Origin: Streptomyces sp. AP-93
GTDB lineage: Bacteria; Actinomycetota; Actinomycetes; Streptomycetales; Streptomycetaceae
Direction: 5' to 3'
DNA length: 64,000 nt
Assembly (NCBI RefSeq): GCF_022808175.1
Contig: NZ_JALGBX010000032.1
Location: forward strand, 28,907-92,906
Positions 16,563 to 26,206 of the stretch are shown here, one piece after another. Both the position numbers and the translations under genes were made by a program. How positions within the stretch are numbered: the first letter of the stretch is position 1; each line of letters starts with the position of its first letter. A model generated the notes under the pieces. The model made no database searches. It worked only from the letters and a program-made list of their open reading frames with translations, and was not told the origin of the DNA.

Positions 16563-18857
16563 ATGACCGGTCTGATCGCTTTTCGCGAGATCGTCCTGAA
16601 AGTTCACAGCAGATGCGATCTTGCTTGTGATCATTGCTATGTGTACGAACACGCAGATCAGAGCTGGCGCGCGCGGCCGAAGGTGATCTCCCCCGAGGTG
16701 ATCTCCCAGACCGCGTCGCGGCTCGCCGAACACGCAAGAGCACACGCACTCCCCTCCGTCACGGTCATCCTTCACGGAGGGGAACCGCTTCTCGCGGGCC
16801 CCGCCCGACTCCGGCTCGTGTGCGAGGAATTCACCCGCGCCCTCGATGGAATCGCCGCCCTCGACCTGCGCATGCACACCAACGGCTTGCAGCTCAGCCC
16901 CCGCTATCTGGACCTCTTCGCGGAGTTCGGCGTCAGCGTCAGCGTCTCCCTCGACGGGGACCGCGCGGCCAACGACCGCCACCGGCGCTTCGCCGACGGA
17001 CGCACCAGCCACCCCCTGGTCCTGGCCGCCGTGGACCTCCTGCGCACCGAGCCCTACCGCCACCTCTACCAGGGCCTGCTCTGCACCATCGACGTGGCCA
17101 ACGATCCCGTGGCCGTCCTCGACGCCCTGGTCGAACTGGCCCCGCCCCGCGTGGACTTCCTCCTCCCGCACGCCACCTGGCAGACGCCGCCGGTCCGCCC
17201 CGACGAGGCCCCCGACACCTACGCGCGCTGGCTGCTGCGGGTCTTCGACCACTGGGAGCACCGCGGGCGCCCGGTCCCCGTACGGCTCTTCGACTCGCTG
17301 TTCTCCACCCTGGCCGGCGGCCCCAGCCTCACCGAGTCGCTCGGCCTCGCGCCCACCGATCTCGTGGTCGTGGAAACCGATGGAAATCTGGAACAGGTCG
17401 ACTCCCTGAAGAGCGCCTTCGAGGGAGCCGCCGCCACCGGGTTCAACGTCTTCGACCACGCCTTCGACCTGGTCGCGGCCCATCCCGGGGTCCGCGCCCG
17501 GCAACTGGGCCTGGCCGGCGTCAGCGATGCGTGCCGCCGGTGCCCCGTCGTACGCTCGTGCGGAGGCGGGCTCTACACGCACCGCTACAAGGCCGGTCCG
17601 GCCGACGCCCCGGACACCGGGGCCGCCGCGGACACCGGGGATTTCGACAACCCCTCCGTCTACTGCACCGACCTGCGCGAGCTCGTCGACGGCGTCCAGG
17701 GCCGTACGAGTGCCCGCGCGAGCGCCCCGGAACTCTCCGACCCGGCCGAGCTGGCCGGCTCCCAGGAGCAGCTCACCCGGGACCTGCTCGCCCTCTTGAA
17801 CGACCGCCGCACGGGTGATTCCGACTGGGACCGTGCCTGGCGGGTGCTGGGCGCCGTGGAGCGGGCCGGGCGGGCCGGCGCGGACGCGCTGGACGCCGTA
17901 CTGGCCCACCCCTTCACCCGGACCTGGGTCATGGCCTGCCTCGACCCCACGCCGCAGGAGCGCCCCGGTGCCCCGCAGGCGGCCCGCCGGCTGACCGCGC
18001 TGGCCGCGGCCGCCGTCCTGCGCGGCGGCCTCGACCTGCCCGCCGAGGTCGTCTACCGGGACGGCGAGGTGTACCTGCCGACGCTCGGCCTGCTGCGGCT
18101 GGGCGAGCCCGGCACGGACGGCCGGGCCACGCTGCACGCCGCCGACGGGGGGTACGCCGTCCGCGAGGAGGGCCGCCCGGAGCACCGCTTCGGGCCCGCG
18201 GCGGGTGACGCGCGCTGGCAGCCCGTACGCACCTGGTCGCCGGGGCCGGACGCGGCCCCGGTGGCGCTGGAGGACCTGGATCCGCACCGCAACTGCTTCG
18301 CCCGCCCGCCCCGGCTGCGGCTCGGCGCCGCGGAGGCCGAGGAGTGGCGGGAGCGCCTCGACGCGGCGTGGGCGCTGCTGCACGCCTCGGTGCCCGAGTT
18401 CGCGCGGGCGGCCGCCACCGGGCTGACCACGCTGACCCCGCTGGCCGGCGGTCCCCGGGCCGGCGGCTGGGGCGAGGCCGGGCGGCACGGTCCGGGCGCG
18501 CTCGGAGTGCCGTACGCGGCCGGGGTGGCGCAGACCGCGCTCGCGCTGCTGACCGGGCGGCGGCGGGCCGGGCTCCAGGCGCTGACCGAGGTGGCCGACC
18601 TGTACGCGCTGGACGGGGAGTGGCAGCACCCCTCGCCCTGGCGGGAGCGCCCGGTCCCGGTGTCCCGGCTGCTGGCCGACGTCCACGAGCGGGTGGCGGT
18701 GGAGGCCTACCGGCGGGCGACCGCCGCCGCGGAGCCGGGCGGGCTGGACCGCATCAACCGGGCGCTGGACCGGCTGTCGGGGGCGGCGGAGCTGACGAGC
18801 ACCGGAAAGCGGCTCGTGGAGCAGCTCCGCTGGGAACTGAAGGCGGTCGACGCATGA
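16563..18857 (+). CDS. fxsB: FxsB-family cyclophane-forming radical SAM/SPASM maturase
   Basis: 764 residues. The radical SAM cluster is CDLACDHC (Cys 18, 22, 25) after VLKVHSR. A SPASM-type Cys set lies in DACRRCPVVRSCGGG near residues 322-336. The C-terminal third resembles the HExxH peptide-modification domain (ending with the HPSPWRERPVPVSRLL pattern), but the place of HExxH reads LTGRR, so that site looks dead. Expected role: cross-linking the F-N-S motif of FxsA using SAM and 4Fe-4S clusters. The ribosome site (GGTGGA touching ATG) is weak and sits against the border of the TnpB relic. The stop overlaps the next gene by four bases. Confidence 0.92.
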   Translation: MTGLIAFREIVLKVHSRCDLACDHCYVYEHADQSWRARPKVISPEVISQTASRLAEHARAHALPSVTVILHGGEPLLAGPARLRLVCEEFTRALDGIAALDLRMHTNGLQLSPRYLDLFAEFGVSVSVSLDGDRAANDRHRRFADGRTSHPLVLAAVDLLRTEPYRHLYQGLLCTIDVANDPVAVLDALVELAPPRVDFLLPHATWQTPPVRPDEAPDTYARWLLRVFDHWEHRGRPVPVRLFDSLFSTLAGGPSLTESLGLAPTDLVVVETDGNLEQVDSLKSAFEGAAATGFNVFDHAFDLVAAHPGVRARQLGLAGVSDACRRCPVVRSCGGGLYTHRYKAGPADAPDTGAAADTGDFDNPSVYCTDLRELVDGVQGRTSARASAPELSDPAELAGSQEQLTRDLLALLNDRRTGDSDWDRAWRVLGAVERAGRAGADALDAVLAHPFTRTWVMACLDPTPQERPGAPQAARRLTALAAAAVLRGGLDLPAEVVYRDGEVYLPTLGLLRLGEPGTDGRATLHAADGGYAVREEGRPEHRFGPAAGDARWQPVRTWSPGPDAAPVALEDLDPHRNCFARPPRLRLGAAEAEEWRERLDAAWALLHASVPEFARAAATGLTTLTPLAGGPRAGGWGEAGRHGPGALGVPYAAGVAQTALALLTGRRRAGLQALTEVADLYALDGEWQHPSPWRERPVPVSRLLADVHERVAVEAYRRATAAAEPGGLDRINRALDRLSGAAELTSTGKRLVEQLRWELKAVDA

Positions 18858-19708
18858 CCGGCCCGCCGGGCCCCGGGGAAGCCGGCCGGCTCCCCCGCCC
18901 CGCCGACGGCGGCCCGGCCGGTCCCGCCGGCCCCCTCCACGCGCTCGGCGTCCGCCCGGGCATGCGCCTGCTGGTGCACGCCTCGCTCGGCGGCACCGGC
19001 CTGCGCGCCGAGGAGCTGCGCGACGCCCTGCTCGCCGCCGTCGGGCCGCGCGGCACCCTCGCGGCGCCCGCCTTCACCCCGCAGAACTCCAAGACGTCCA
19101 CGGCGCACCTGGCCCGGATCGCGGGCCTCTCCGAGGAGGGCGTACGGGACTTCCGCGCACGGATGCCCGCCTTCGACCCGGCGTGCACCCCGAGCCACGG
19201 CATGGGGGTCCTCGCCGAGGCGGTGCGCACCGCCCCGGGAGCGGCGCGCAGCGGGCATCCGCAGACCTCTTTCGCAGCGGTCGGCGAAGGGGCCCGGGAA
19301 CTGTGTGCGGAACATCCGCTGACCAGCCATTTGGGCGAGGAATCACCCCTGGGAAAGATGTGCGGCAAGGGATGGAAGGTACTCATGATCAATGTGGGAT
19401 TTTCCGTCTGTACCGCTTTTCATCTCGCGGAGTATCGAATTCCGAAGCCCCCCTTGCGCATGTACGAGTGTGTGGTGAAGGTGAAGCATCCGGGCCTTCC
19501 GGGGCGGCAGCCCGCAGGGCCCGAGGGGGAAGGGTGGACCGCGTACGAGGACATCGCGCTGGATGACAGCGATTTCGCCGAGATCGGCAGGGCGTTCCCG
19601 GAAGACCGGATACGCCGGGGGTGGATCGGCGGGGCATCGGCCATGCTCTTCGCCCTTCCGCATGCCGTCGATCACGCGCTTGAATGGATGACCGAAAACA
19701 GACGCTGA
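18854..19708 (+). CDS. AAC(3)-family N-acetyltransferase in the fxs cluster
   Basis: 284 residues. MRLLVHASLGGTGLRAEELRD, GTLAAPAFTPQN and the central HGMGVLAEAVRT match the aminoglycoside 3-N-acetyltransferase family (acetyl-CoA dependent). It starts inside the fxsB stop (ATGA), so the two are translationally coupled. In this setting it may acetylate the matured peptide or a related amine rather than an aminoglycoside; that is inference. AAC(3)-like genes are known companions of FxSxx clusters. The last third is less GC-biased (19360-19470), unlike the beginning. Confidence 0.85.
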   Translation: MTGPPGPGEAGRLPRPADGGPAGPAGPLHALGVRPGMRLLVHASLGGTGLRAEELRDALLAAVGPRGTLAAPAFTPQNSKTSTAHLARIAGLSEEGVRDFRARMPAFDPACTPSHGMGVLAEAVRTAPGAARSGHPQTSFAAVGEGARELCAEHPLTSHLGEESPLGKMCGKGWKVLMINVGFSVCTAFHLAEYRIPKPPLRMYECVVKVKHPGLPGRQPAGPEGEGWTAYEDIALDDSDFAEIGRAFPEDRIRRGWIGGASAMLFALPHAVDHALEWMTENRR

Positions 19709-19787
19709 TTGACTGAACGATGAGGGGATGTGGCGGAGCAGCTCCGGAATGATGTTTCTTCGCTCGCATCTTCGGGACGGGGGTCGT

Positions 19788-21173
19788 GTGCCCGCATCAG
19801 TGCAGCCGTACTTTTTTCTCAGTTATGCGCATACACCGAGGTTCGGGGCGGGAGGACCGGACCCGGACATGTGGGTGGAGCGGCTTTTCCGCGATCTCTG
19901 CAGCCATGTCATGGCGCTGACGAATCTGCCCGCGGGAGCCGAGGCCGGCTTCATGGACCGGGAGATACGCAGCGGTGAGGGCTGGTCGGAACGGCTCGGG
20001 GCGGCGCTCGCCACCTGCCGGGTCTTCGTCCCCCTGTTCTCGCCGCGCTACTTCGCCAGCGAAATGTGCGGGAGGGAGTGGTTCGCCTTCGCGCAGCGCA
20101 CCATCCACCACGTGGCGCTCAGCAACCAGCCGGCCGAGGCCATCGTGCCCGCGTTATGGGTACCGGTACCGCCCTCCCAACTGCCGCTTCCGGCCGAGCG
20201 GTTGCAGTTCAACCACAACACCTTCGGCGAGCGGTACGTCACCGACGGACTCTACGGACTGATCAAACTGCGGGGCTACGCCGAGCAGTACGAGAGCGCC
20301 GTGTACGAACTCGCCAAAAGGATCGTCCGGGTCGCCGAGACCGTCCGGCTCGATCCGATCCGGCCCCTCGACTACCGGCTGGTGCCCAGCGCCTTCGGCT
20401 CCCCGGGCGGCGGCCACAGCAGCACCGCCCGCACGCTGCACGTCACCGTGGCCGCCGCCTCCCGGCACGATCTGCCCGAGGGCCGCAGCCCCGAGTACTA
20501 CGGGGACAGCGCGCTGGACTGGAACCCGTACCACCCGGTCTCCCAGCGGCCCATCGCCTACGTGGCCGAGGACCTGGTCCGCAACCTCAACTACCAGACG
20601 ACGGTGGGGTCGTTCGACGACGAGGCCGGGCACTTCGACTCCAAACAGCCGCCGACCCGGCCCGAGATCCTCATCGTGGACCGGTGGGCGGTCCAGGACG
20701 AGCAGCGCCGCCAGCGCCTGGCCGCCTTCGACCAGGAGTCCCGGCCGTGGATCAACGTGGTCGTGCCGTGGAACCGGTACGACCACCAGAGCCGCGCGAA
20801 GGAGAGCGAGTTGGCCCACCGGCTCGAGGACACCATGCCCGTCAAGATGAGCCAGGGCCGGGCCGCCTGCCGGGCCGCCGCCAACGGCGTGGCCAACATG
20901 GAGACGCTCGGGCAGATCCTGCCGCAGGTGGTGGAGGCCGCCGCCCAGCAGTTCCTCAGACACGCCCAGGTCTACCCACCGGCCGGCAGCCCCGTGGCCG
21001 GCACCGAACGGCCCCGGCTGCTCGGTCCCATGGGGATGAACGGACCGCCGGGACCACCGCCCGCCCCCTTCCCGCCCACCGTGGGCGATACGGGCGACCG
21101 GCCTGCCGGGCCCGGCAGGCGCGAAAACGACACCGACAACGACCGGGGGGACGCGGATGACATCGAGTCGTGA
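19788..21173 (+). CDS. fxsC: TIR-like protein FxsC of the FxSxx-COOH system
   Basis: 461 residues. The N-terminal TIR-like fold has a first strand and loop VQPYFFLSYAHTP, a second box AGFMDREIRSGEGW, and the helix SEMCGREWF, where Glu97 occupies the place of the catalytic Glu of NAD-cleaving TIR domains. The rest (ALWVPVPPSQLPLPAE onward) is the FxsC-specific C-terminal region, ending in a Pro-rich tail. GTG 19788 has GGACGGGGG upstream and begins where family members begin; an ATG at 19728 has no usable spacing. The stop lies inside fxsT (17-base overlap). Role unknown; TIR domains act in signalling or NAD depletion. Confidence 0.85.
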   Translation: MPASVQPYFFLSYAHTPRFGAGGPDPDMWVERLFRDLCSHVMALTNLPAGAEAGFMDREIRSGEGWSERLGAALATCRVFVPLFSPRYFASEMCGREWFAFAQRTIHHVALSNQPAEAIVPALWVPVPPSQLPLPAERLQFNHNTFGERYVTDGLYGLIKLRGYAEQYESAVYELAKRIVRVAETVRLDPIRPLDYRLVPSAFGSPGGGHSSTARTLHVTVAAASRHDLPEGRSPEYYGDSALDWNPYHPVSQRPIAYVAEDLVRNLNYQTTVGSFDDEAGHFDSKQPPTRPEILIVDRWAVQDEQRRQRLAAFDQESRPWINVVVPWNRYDHQSRAKESELAHRLEDTMPVKMSQGRAACRAAANGVANMETLGQILPQVVEAAAQQFLRHAQVYPPAGSPVAGTERPRLLGPMGMNGPPGPPPAPFPPTVGDTGDRPAGPGRRENDTDNDRGDADDIES

Positions 21174-24100
21174 CAGCCAGCACAGCGGCAGTGACGAGCA
21201 CCGCGAGGGGCGCATCGTCACCTTCTACTCGTACAAGGGAGGCACCGGCCGCACGATGGCGCTGGCCAACACCGCCTGGATCCTCGCGGCCAACGGCAAG
21301 CGGGTCCTCGCCGTGGACTGGGACCTGGAGGCTCCCGGCCTGCACCGCTTCTTCCACCCGTTCCTGGACCCCTCCACCCTCGGCGCCACCACCGGTGTCA
21401 TCGACCTGATCAGCGAGTACGCGTGGGCGGCCACCAGCCCGGTGCAGCGCGCCGACGACTGGCACAAGGACTACGCGCGGATCCAGCCGCACGCCGTCTC
21501 GCTGACCCCCGAGACCCTCGGCTGGGAGTTCCCCGACGGCGGGACCCTCGACTTCGTCTCGGCGGGCCGGCAGAACCGCGAGTACTCGGCGACCGTCTCC
21601 ACCTTCGACTGGGACAACTTCTACGACCGCCTCGGCGGCGGGCTCTTCTTCGACGCCTTACGGGCGGACATGAAGCGGAACTACGACTACGTCCTGATCG
21701 ACAGCCGCACCGGCCTCTCCGACATAGCCGACATCTGCACGGTCCACCTGCCCGACGTCCTGGTCGACTGCTTCACCCTGTCCGACCAGTCCATCGACGG
21801 CGCGGCCTCCGTGGCCCGGCAGATCGACGAGCGCTTCAACGACCGCGGCATCAAGATCTACCCGGTCCCGATGCGCATCGACGAGGGCGAGAAGGAGAAG
21901 GCGGACGCCGGACGCGCCCTGGCCCGGATCAAGTTCGACCGCTTCCCCAACGGGCTGATCGGGGACGACCTCACCTCCTACTGGGGCGCGGTGGAGATCC
22001 CGTACCGCCCCTACTACGCCTACGAGGAGACCCTGGCCACCTTCGGGGACGAGGCCGGGCTCACCAACTCCCTGCTCTCCGCCTTCGAACGGCTCACCAC
22101 CGTCGTCACCGAGGGCGACGTCACCTCGATGCCGGCCATCGGCGAGGAGGTGCGCCTGCGCATCCGGGACGCCTTCACCCGGCGCCGTCCCGCCCTGCCC
22201 GCGGACCTCTTCCTCTCCTACGTCGCCGAGAACCGCATGTGGGCCGACTGGATCGAATCGGTGCTGACCCGGGCCGGCTTCCGGGTCGTCCCCCGGGACG
22301 TCTCCGCCGAACGGGCCCCGGCCACCGCCGGCGACACCCTGGGCGGAACCGGGATCAGCGTCGACACCGCCGCGCGGACCGTGGTGCTGCTCTCCAGCGC
22401 CTACCTCAAGTCCGCCCGCGCGGTGGACGTGTGGGAGCGGGCCGCCGCCGAGGACCCGACCGGGGGCCGGCGCCAGCTGGTGCCGCTGCGGGTGGGCGAC
22501 GTCCGCCTGTCCACCCCGTACATCGACCGCAATCCGGTGGACCTGTTCCGCCTCGACGAGGTGCACGCCACGACCGCGCTGCTGCGCGCGGTGGAACGGC
22601 CGATGGCCCTGCCCGACACCGTCGCCAGCGCCTCCGCGCCCGGCCCCCGCTTCCCGGGGACGGTCCCGAAGATCTGGAACGCACCGCCCCGCAACCCCGG
22701 ATTCACCGGCCGCTCCATCGTGCTGGAGCGGATGCGCGACCAGCTCGGCGGCGGCATATCCGTCGTGCTGCCGCAGCCGCAGACCCTGTTCGGGCTCGGC
22801 GGCGTCGGCAAGACCCAGGTGGCGCTGGAGTACGTGCACCGCTTCATGGCCGACTACGACCTGGTCTGGTGGATCTCCGCCGAGCAGACCGACGACGTGG
22901 TCGCGGCCCTCGCGGAACTGGCCGTACGCCTGGGCGCACAGACCGGCGAGGACATGTCGGCCGCCTCCCAGGAGGCGATCGACCTGCTGCGGCGCGGGGT
23001 TCCCTCCTCGCGCTGGCTGCTGGTCTTCGACAACGCCGACGATCCCGAGACGCTCAAGCGGTACTTCCCGCCGGGCGGCCCGGGGCACGTACTGGTCACC
23101 TCCCGCAACCAGTCCTGGTCCCAGTACGGCGACGCCCTCCCGGTGGACGTGTTCCTGCGCGAGGAGTCCATCGAACACCTCCAGCGCCGGGCCCCCGGGC
23201 TCAGCAAGGAGGACGCCGAGCAGGTGGCCGTCGCGGTCGGCGACCTGCCGCTGGCCGTCGAGCAGGCGGGCGCCTGGATCGCGGAGACCGCGACCCCGGT
23301 GTCCGCGTACATCGAGCAACTGGCCCAGCAGGCCGCCCGCGTGCTGGCGCTGAACCAGCCGCCCGGCTACCCGGAGCCGGTGGCCGCCACCTGGAACGTC
23401 TCCATAGAACGGCTCCAGTCCCGCTCCCCCGCGGCCGTGCGGCTGCTCCAGCTGTGCGCCTTCTTCGCGCCCGAGCCGATCTCGGCGAACCTGCTGTACA
23501 GCAAGGAGATGATCGACGCCCTCAAGCCGTACGACTCCTCCCTCCAGGAGAAGCTCGTCCTGGGCCGCGTGATCCGGGAGATCGGCCGGTTCGCGCTCGC
23601 CAAGGTGGACCAGGTCAGCAACAGCATCCAGGTCCACCGCCTGGTGCAGGCCGTGATCCGGGCGCAGCTCTCCGAGGAGGAGCAGCGCGAGGCCCGGCAC
23701 GCGGTGCACCGGATCCTGGCGGGTGCCCGGCCGGACGACGACGAGCCGATAGACAACCCGGAGACCTGGCCGCGGTTCAACACCATCTGGCCGCACCTGA
23801 CCCCGTCGGAGGCCCGGTTCTGCAAGGAGCCGGAGACCCGTCGGCTGCTGATCGACCGCGTCCGCTACCTCTGGAAGCGCGGCGACTTCAAGGCCGCGTA
23901 CGCGCTGGGCGAGGAGCTGCGCGAGACCTGGCGCGAGACCCTGGGCGGCGACGACCTCCAGTACCTGTACCTGCGCTTCCACCTCTCCAACATCCTGCGC
24001 TCGCAGGGCCGGTTCGTGGAGGCGATGGAGCTGGACGAGGGCACGCTGGAGCGCCAGCAGGCGGCGCTGGGCGTCTCGCACCCGCACACGTACATGACCA

Positions 24101-25155
24101 CCAGCGGTCTGGCGATGGACCTGGGCGCGCTCGGCCGCTACGGCGAGGCGATGGAGCTGGCCAACGCCGCGCACGAGGGCTTCGGGCAGATCTTCCACGA
24201 GGCCCACCCGCGCACCCTGGCGGCCGCGAACAACCTGGCGCTGAACCTGCGCATGATCGGGCAGTACGCGCGGGCCAGGGAGATCGACCAGGAGGTCTTC
24301 GACCGGCGCACCGAGGTACTGGGCACGGACCACCCGTACACCCTGTCCTCGGCACAGAACCTGGCGCGCGACCTGCGCGAGGTCGGCCGGTACGACGACT
24401 CGGTCCAGCTGCTGAGCCGGACGTACGAGATCTACAAGCGGACCCTGGGCCGGGCCTTCCCCGGCACCCTGTCGGCCGCCAAGAACCTGGCCGTCTCGCT
24501 GCGCAGGGCGGGCGACGTGGAGGACGCACTGCGGCTGACCACGGCGACCCGCAACCGGTACCGGGCCAAGTACACCTCGGTCAACCCCGACCTCCTCGCC
24601 TGCGAACTCAACCTGGCCGCGGACCTGTTCGCGACCGGGGACCCGGGAGGGGCGCGGGACCTGGCCCAGGAGGTGGTGGACGAGTACGTCAAGGTGCCGG
24701 GTGAGCGGCACCCGTACACCCTGGCCGCGGTCAACAACCTCGCGGTGTTCCACTGGGGCACGGGGGCGGCGGAGACCGCCGAGCCGATGCTGCGCCAGAC
24801 CATCCACCACATGCGCGAGGTGCTGGGCGACAACCACCCGCACACCATCTTCGCCAACCTCAACCTGGCCAACGCCCGGGCCGACCTGGGCGATCCGGAG
24901 GGAGCCCTGGAGCTGGAGCGGCTCGCGGTGATGCGGCTGCGCGAGGCGCTGGGCGTACACCACCCGGAGACCCTGGCGAGCTCCTCCAACATGGCGGTCA
25001 GCCTGGACATGATGGGCCGCAAGGAGGAGGCGAACCGGGTACGGGCGGAGTCGGTTTCCGAACTGACCCGGCTCCTCGGCGAGGACCACGGGCTGACGCG
25101 GTACGCCCGCGACGAGCGCCGGGTCCACCGGGACCTGGAGCCGCTGGCGGTGTGA
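21157..25155 (+). CDS. fxsT: FxsT: ParA-like, TIR-like, NB-ARC and tetratricopeptide protein of the FxSxx system
   Basis: 1332 residues with four parts. Residues about 20-320 are ParA/MinD-like, with the deviant Walker A YKGGTGRT at 26-33. About 345-430 are TIR-like (LPADLFLSYVAENRMWADW) but lack the clear SxxCxxEW helix. About 535-830 form an NB-ARC/STAND NTPase with P-loop GLGGVGKTQ and Walker B LLVFDNADD. About 880-1300 are tetratricopeptide repeats with recurring HPxT segments. Such STAND proteins sense a ligand through the repeats and switch on an effector. Its start overlaps fxsC. A strong terminator follows at 25159. Confidence 0.9.
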   Translation: MTSSRDSQHSGSDEHREGRIVTFYSYKGGTGRTMALANTAWILAANGKRVLAVDWDLEAPGLHRFFHPFLDPSTLGATTGVIDLISEYAWAATSPVQRADDWHKDYARIQPHAVSLTPETLGWEFPDGGTLDFVSAGRQNREYSATVSTFDWDNFYDRLGGGLFFDALRADMKRNYDYVLIDSRTGLSDIADICTVHLPDVLVDCFTLSDQSIDGAASVARQIDERFNDRGIKIYPVPMRIDEGEKEKADAGRALARIKFDRFPNGLIGDDLTSYWGAVEIPYRPYYAYEETLATFGDEAGLTNSLLSAFERLTTVVTEGDVTSMPAIGEEVRLRIRDAFTRRRPALPADLFLSYVAENRMWADWIESVLTRAGFRVVPRDVSAERAPATAGDTLGGTGISVDTAARTVVLLSSAYLKSARAVDVWERAAAEDPTGGRRQLVPLRVGDVRLSTPYIDRNPVDLFRLDEVHATTALLRAVERPMALPDTVASASAPGPRFPGTVPKIWNAPPRNPGFTGRSIVLERMRDQLGGGISVVLPQPQTLFGLGGVGKTQVALEYVHRFMADYDLVWWISAEQTDDVVAALAELAVRLGAQTGEDMSAASQEAIDLLRRGVPSSRWLLVFDNADDPETLKRYFPPGGPGHVLVTSRNQSWSQYGDALPVDVFLREESIEHLQRRAPGLSKEDAEQVAVAVGDLPLAVEQAGAWIAETATPVSAYIEQLAQQAARVLALNQPPGYPEPVAATWNVSIERLQSRSPAAVRLLQLCAFFAPEPISANLLYSKEMIDALKPYDSSLQEKLVLGRVIREIGRFALAKVDQVSNSIQVHRLVQAVIRAQLSEEEQREARHAVHRILAGARPDDDEPIDNPETWPRFNTIWPHLTPSEARFCKEPETRRLLIDRVRYLWKRGDFKAAYALGEELRETWRETLGGDDLQYLYLRFHLSNILRSQGRFVEAMELDEGTLERQQAALGVSHPHTYMTTSGLAMDLGALGRYGEAMELANAAHEGFGQIFHEAHPRTLAAANNLALNLRMIGQYARAREIDQEVFDRRTEVLGTDHPYTLSSAQNLARDLREVGRYDDSVQLLSRTYEIYKRTLGRAFPGTLSAAKNLAVSLRRAGDVEDALRLTTATRNRYRAKYTSVNPDLLACELNLAADLFATGDPGGARDLAQEVVDEYVKVPGERHPYTLAAVNNLAVFHWGTGAAETAEPMLRQTIHHMREVLGDNHPHTIFANLNLANARADLGDPEGALELERLAVMRLREALGVHHPETLASSSNMAVSLDMMGRKEEANRVRAESVSELTRLLGEDHGLTRYARDERRVHRDLEPLAV

Positions 25156-25158
25156 CCA

Positions 25159-25219
25159 GCGGGGGCGGCTCCCGCCGGGAGCCGCCCCCGCACCTCCCCT
25201 CCCCTCCCCTCCCCTCCCG
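25159..25219. terminator. fxsT terminator followed by a CTCCC microsatellite
   Basis: Perfect 15-bp stem (GCGGGGGCGGCTCCC and its complement, 3-base loop) at 25159-25191, four bases past the fxsT stop. About five tandem copies of a CTCCC/TCCCC pentamer follow, to 25219. The terminator separates the fxs operon from the next gene. Confidence 0.82.
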
Positions 25220-25260
25220 ATAGACACAGAACGCAGAACCAGCAGACTGGGGGGTTCGCT

Positions 25261-26169
25261 GTGAGTGACAGCATGACCTTTCGAAATGAGGACCTGCCGG
25301 CCCTCTTCCACCACACCGACCAGGCGGCGATCTCCCGGCAGCGGGAGTCCACCCAGGCCACCCGCGCCCAGCTGATGCTGCTCGTCGTGGCCGCCGCGAT
25401 CGCCGCCCTGCCCGAGGGGCCGAAGCTCGGCTCCGCGTACCTGTCCGGGCTCCTCAGCGTGCTCGCCTACGCCGGGGTGCTGGGCGTGGGCGTACGGGCC
25501 ACCCGGCGCCGGGCCCGCCCGCAGTGGCAGCTGAACCGCAGCGCCGCGGAGTTCATCAAGTCGCTGGCCTGGCGGTACGCCGTCCACGGCGCCCCGTTCG
25601 GCAGCGATGTCCCGGGCGTCGAGGAGGCGTACCGGACCCGGCTGGAGGCGGGGCTGAACGAGCTGCGGAAGATGGGCTGGGAGGATCCGCGGACCGCCGG
25701 GCCGGTGCCGGAGGGCGGGGAGATCACCGGTGCGATGTTCCGGCTGCGGGGGCTGGACTACCAGGTCCGCAGGGAGACGTACGTCCGTGACCGGCTGATC
25801 GAGCAGCGCAACTGGTACCAGCGCAAGACGGAGGTGTCCCGGCGGGCGACGGCCCTGTGGTCGTGGTCGATCGTGCTGCTGACCCTGCTGGCGCTGCTGT
25901 TCGCCCTCTTCGGGGCGTTCGGTTCGGGTCCGGGGCCGGCGCTGACCGGGCTGCTGAGCGCGGCGGCGACGGCCGGCATCGCCTGGAACGAGGTGCGGCG
26001 CCACCACCCGCTGATAGAGGCGCACACCCTGATCGAGCAGGACCTCTCCGCGATGATGGTCGTGATGCAGACGACGATCACCGAGACGCAGTGGCCGACC
26101 GCGGTGTACGAGACCGAGCGGTACGTGTCCCCGCAGCACACGGACTGGCTGGCCCGGCACAGCAGTTGA
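25261..26169 (+). CDS. DUF4231/SLATT-like two-helix-pair membrane protein
   Basis: 302 residues. Two hydrophobic hairpins are visible, around residues 40-78 (LMLLVVAAAIAALPEG, then AYLSGLLSVLAYAGVLGVGV) and 197-240 (SWSIVLLTLLALLFALFGAF, then LSAAATAGIAW). A soluble segment between them contains ELRKMGWEDPR and YVRDRLIEQRNWYQRKTEVS. The segment YxxxRLxxQxxWYxxK before the second hairpin is typical of DUF4231/SLATT proteins, predicted pore-forming effectors in nucleotide-triggered defence. GTG 25261 has GGGGGG six bases upstream. A convergent SLOG-like gene is next door. Confidence 0.75.
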   Translation: MSDSMTFRNEDLPALFHHTDQAAISRQRESTQATRAQLMLLVVAAAIAALPEGPKLGSAYLSGLLSVLAYAGVLGVGVRATRRRARPQWQLNRSAAEFIKSLAWRYAVHGAPFGSDVPGVEEAYRTRLEAGLNELRKMGWEDPRTAGPVPEGGEITGAMFRLRGLDYQVRRETYVRDRLIEQRNWYQRKTEVSRRATALWSWSIVLLTLLALLFALFGAFGSGPGPALTGLLSAAATAGIAWNEVRRHHPLIEAHTLIEQDLSAMMVVMQTTITETQWPTAVYETERYVSPQHTDWLARHSS

Positions 26170-26206
26170 GACGGCACAGCAGTTGACGAGCCGGGCGGGC
26201 GTGGCC

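Noticed and set aside
18854..19708. AAC(3) gene as a clinical aminoglycoside-resistance determinant
   Set aside because: It is translationally coupled to fxsB, so a role in the RiPP cluster is more likely.
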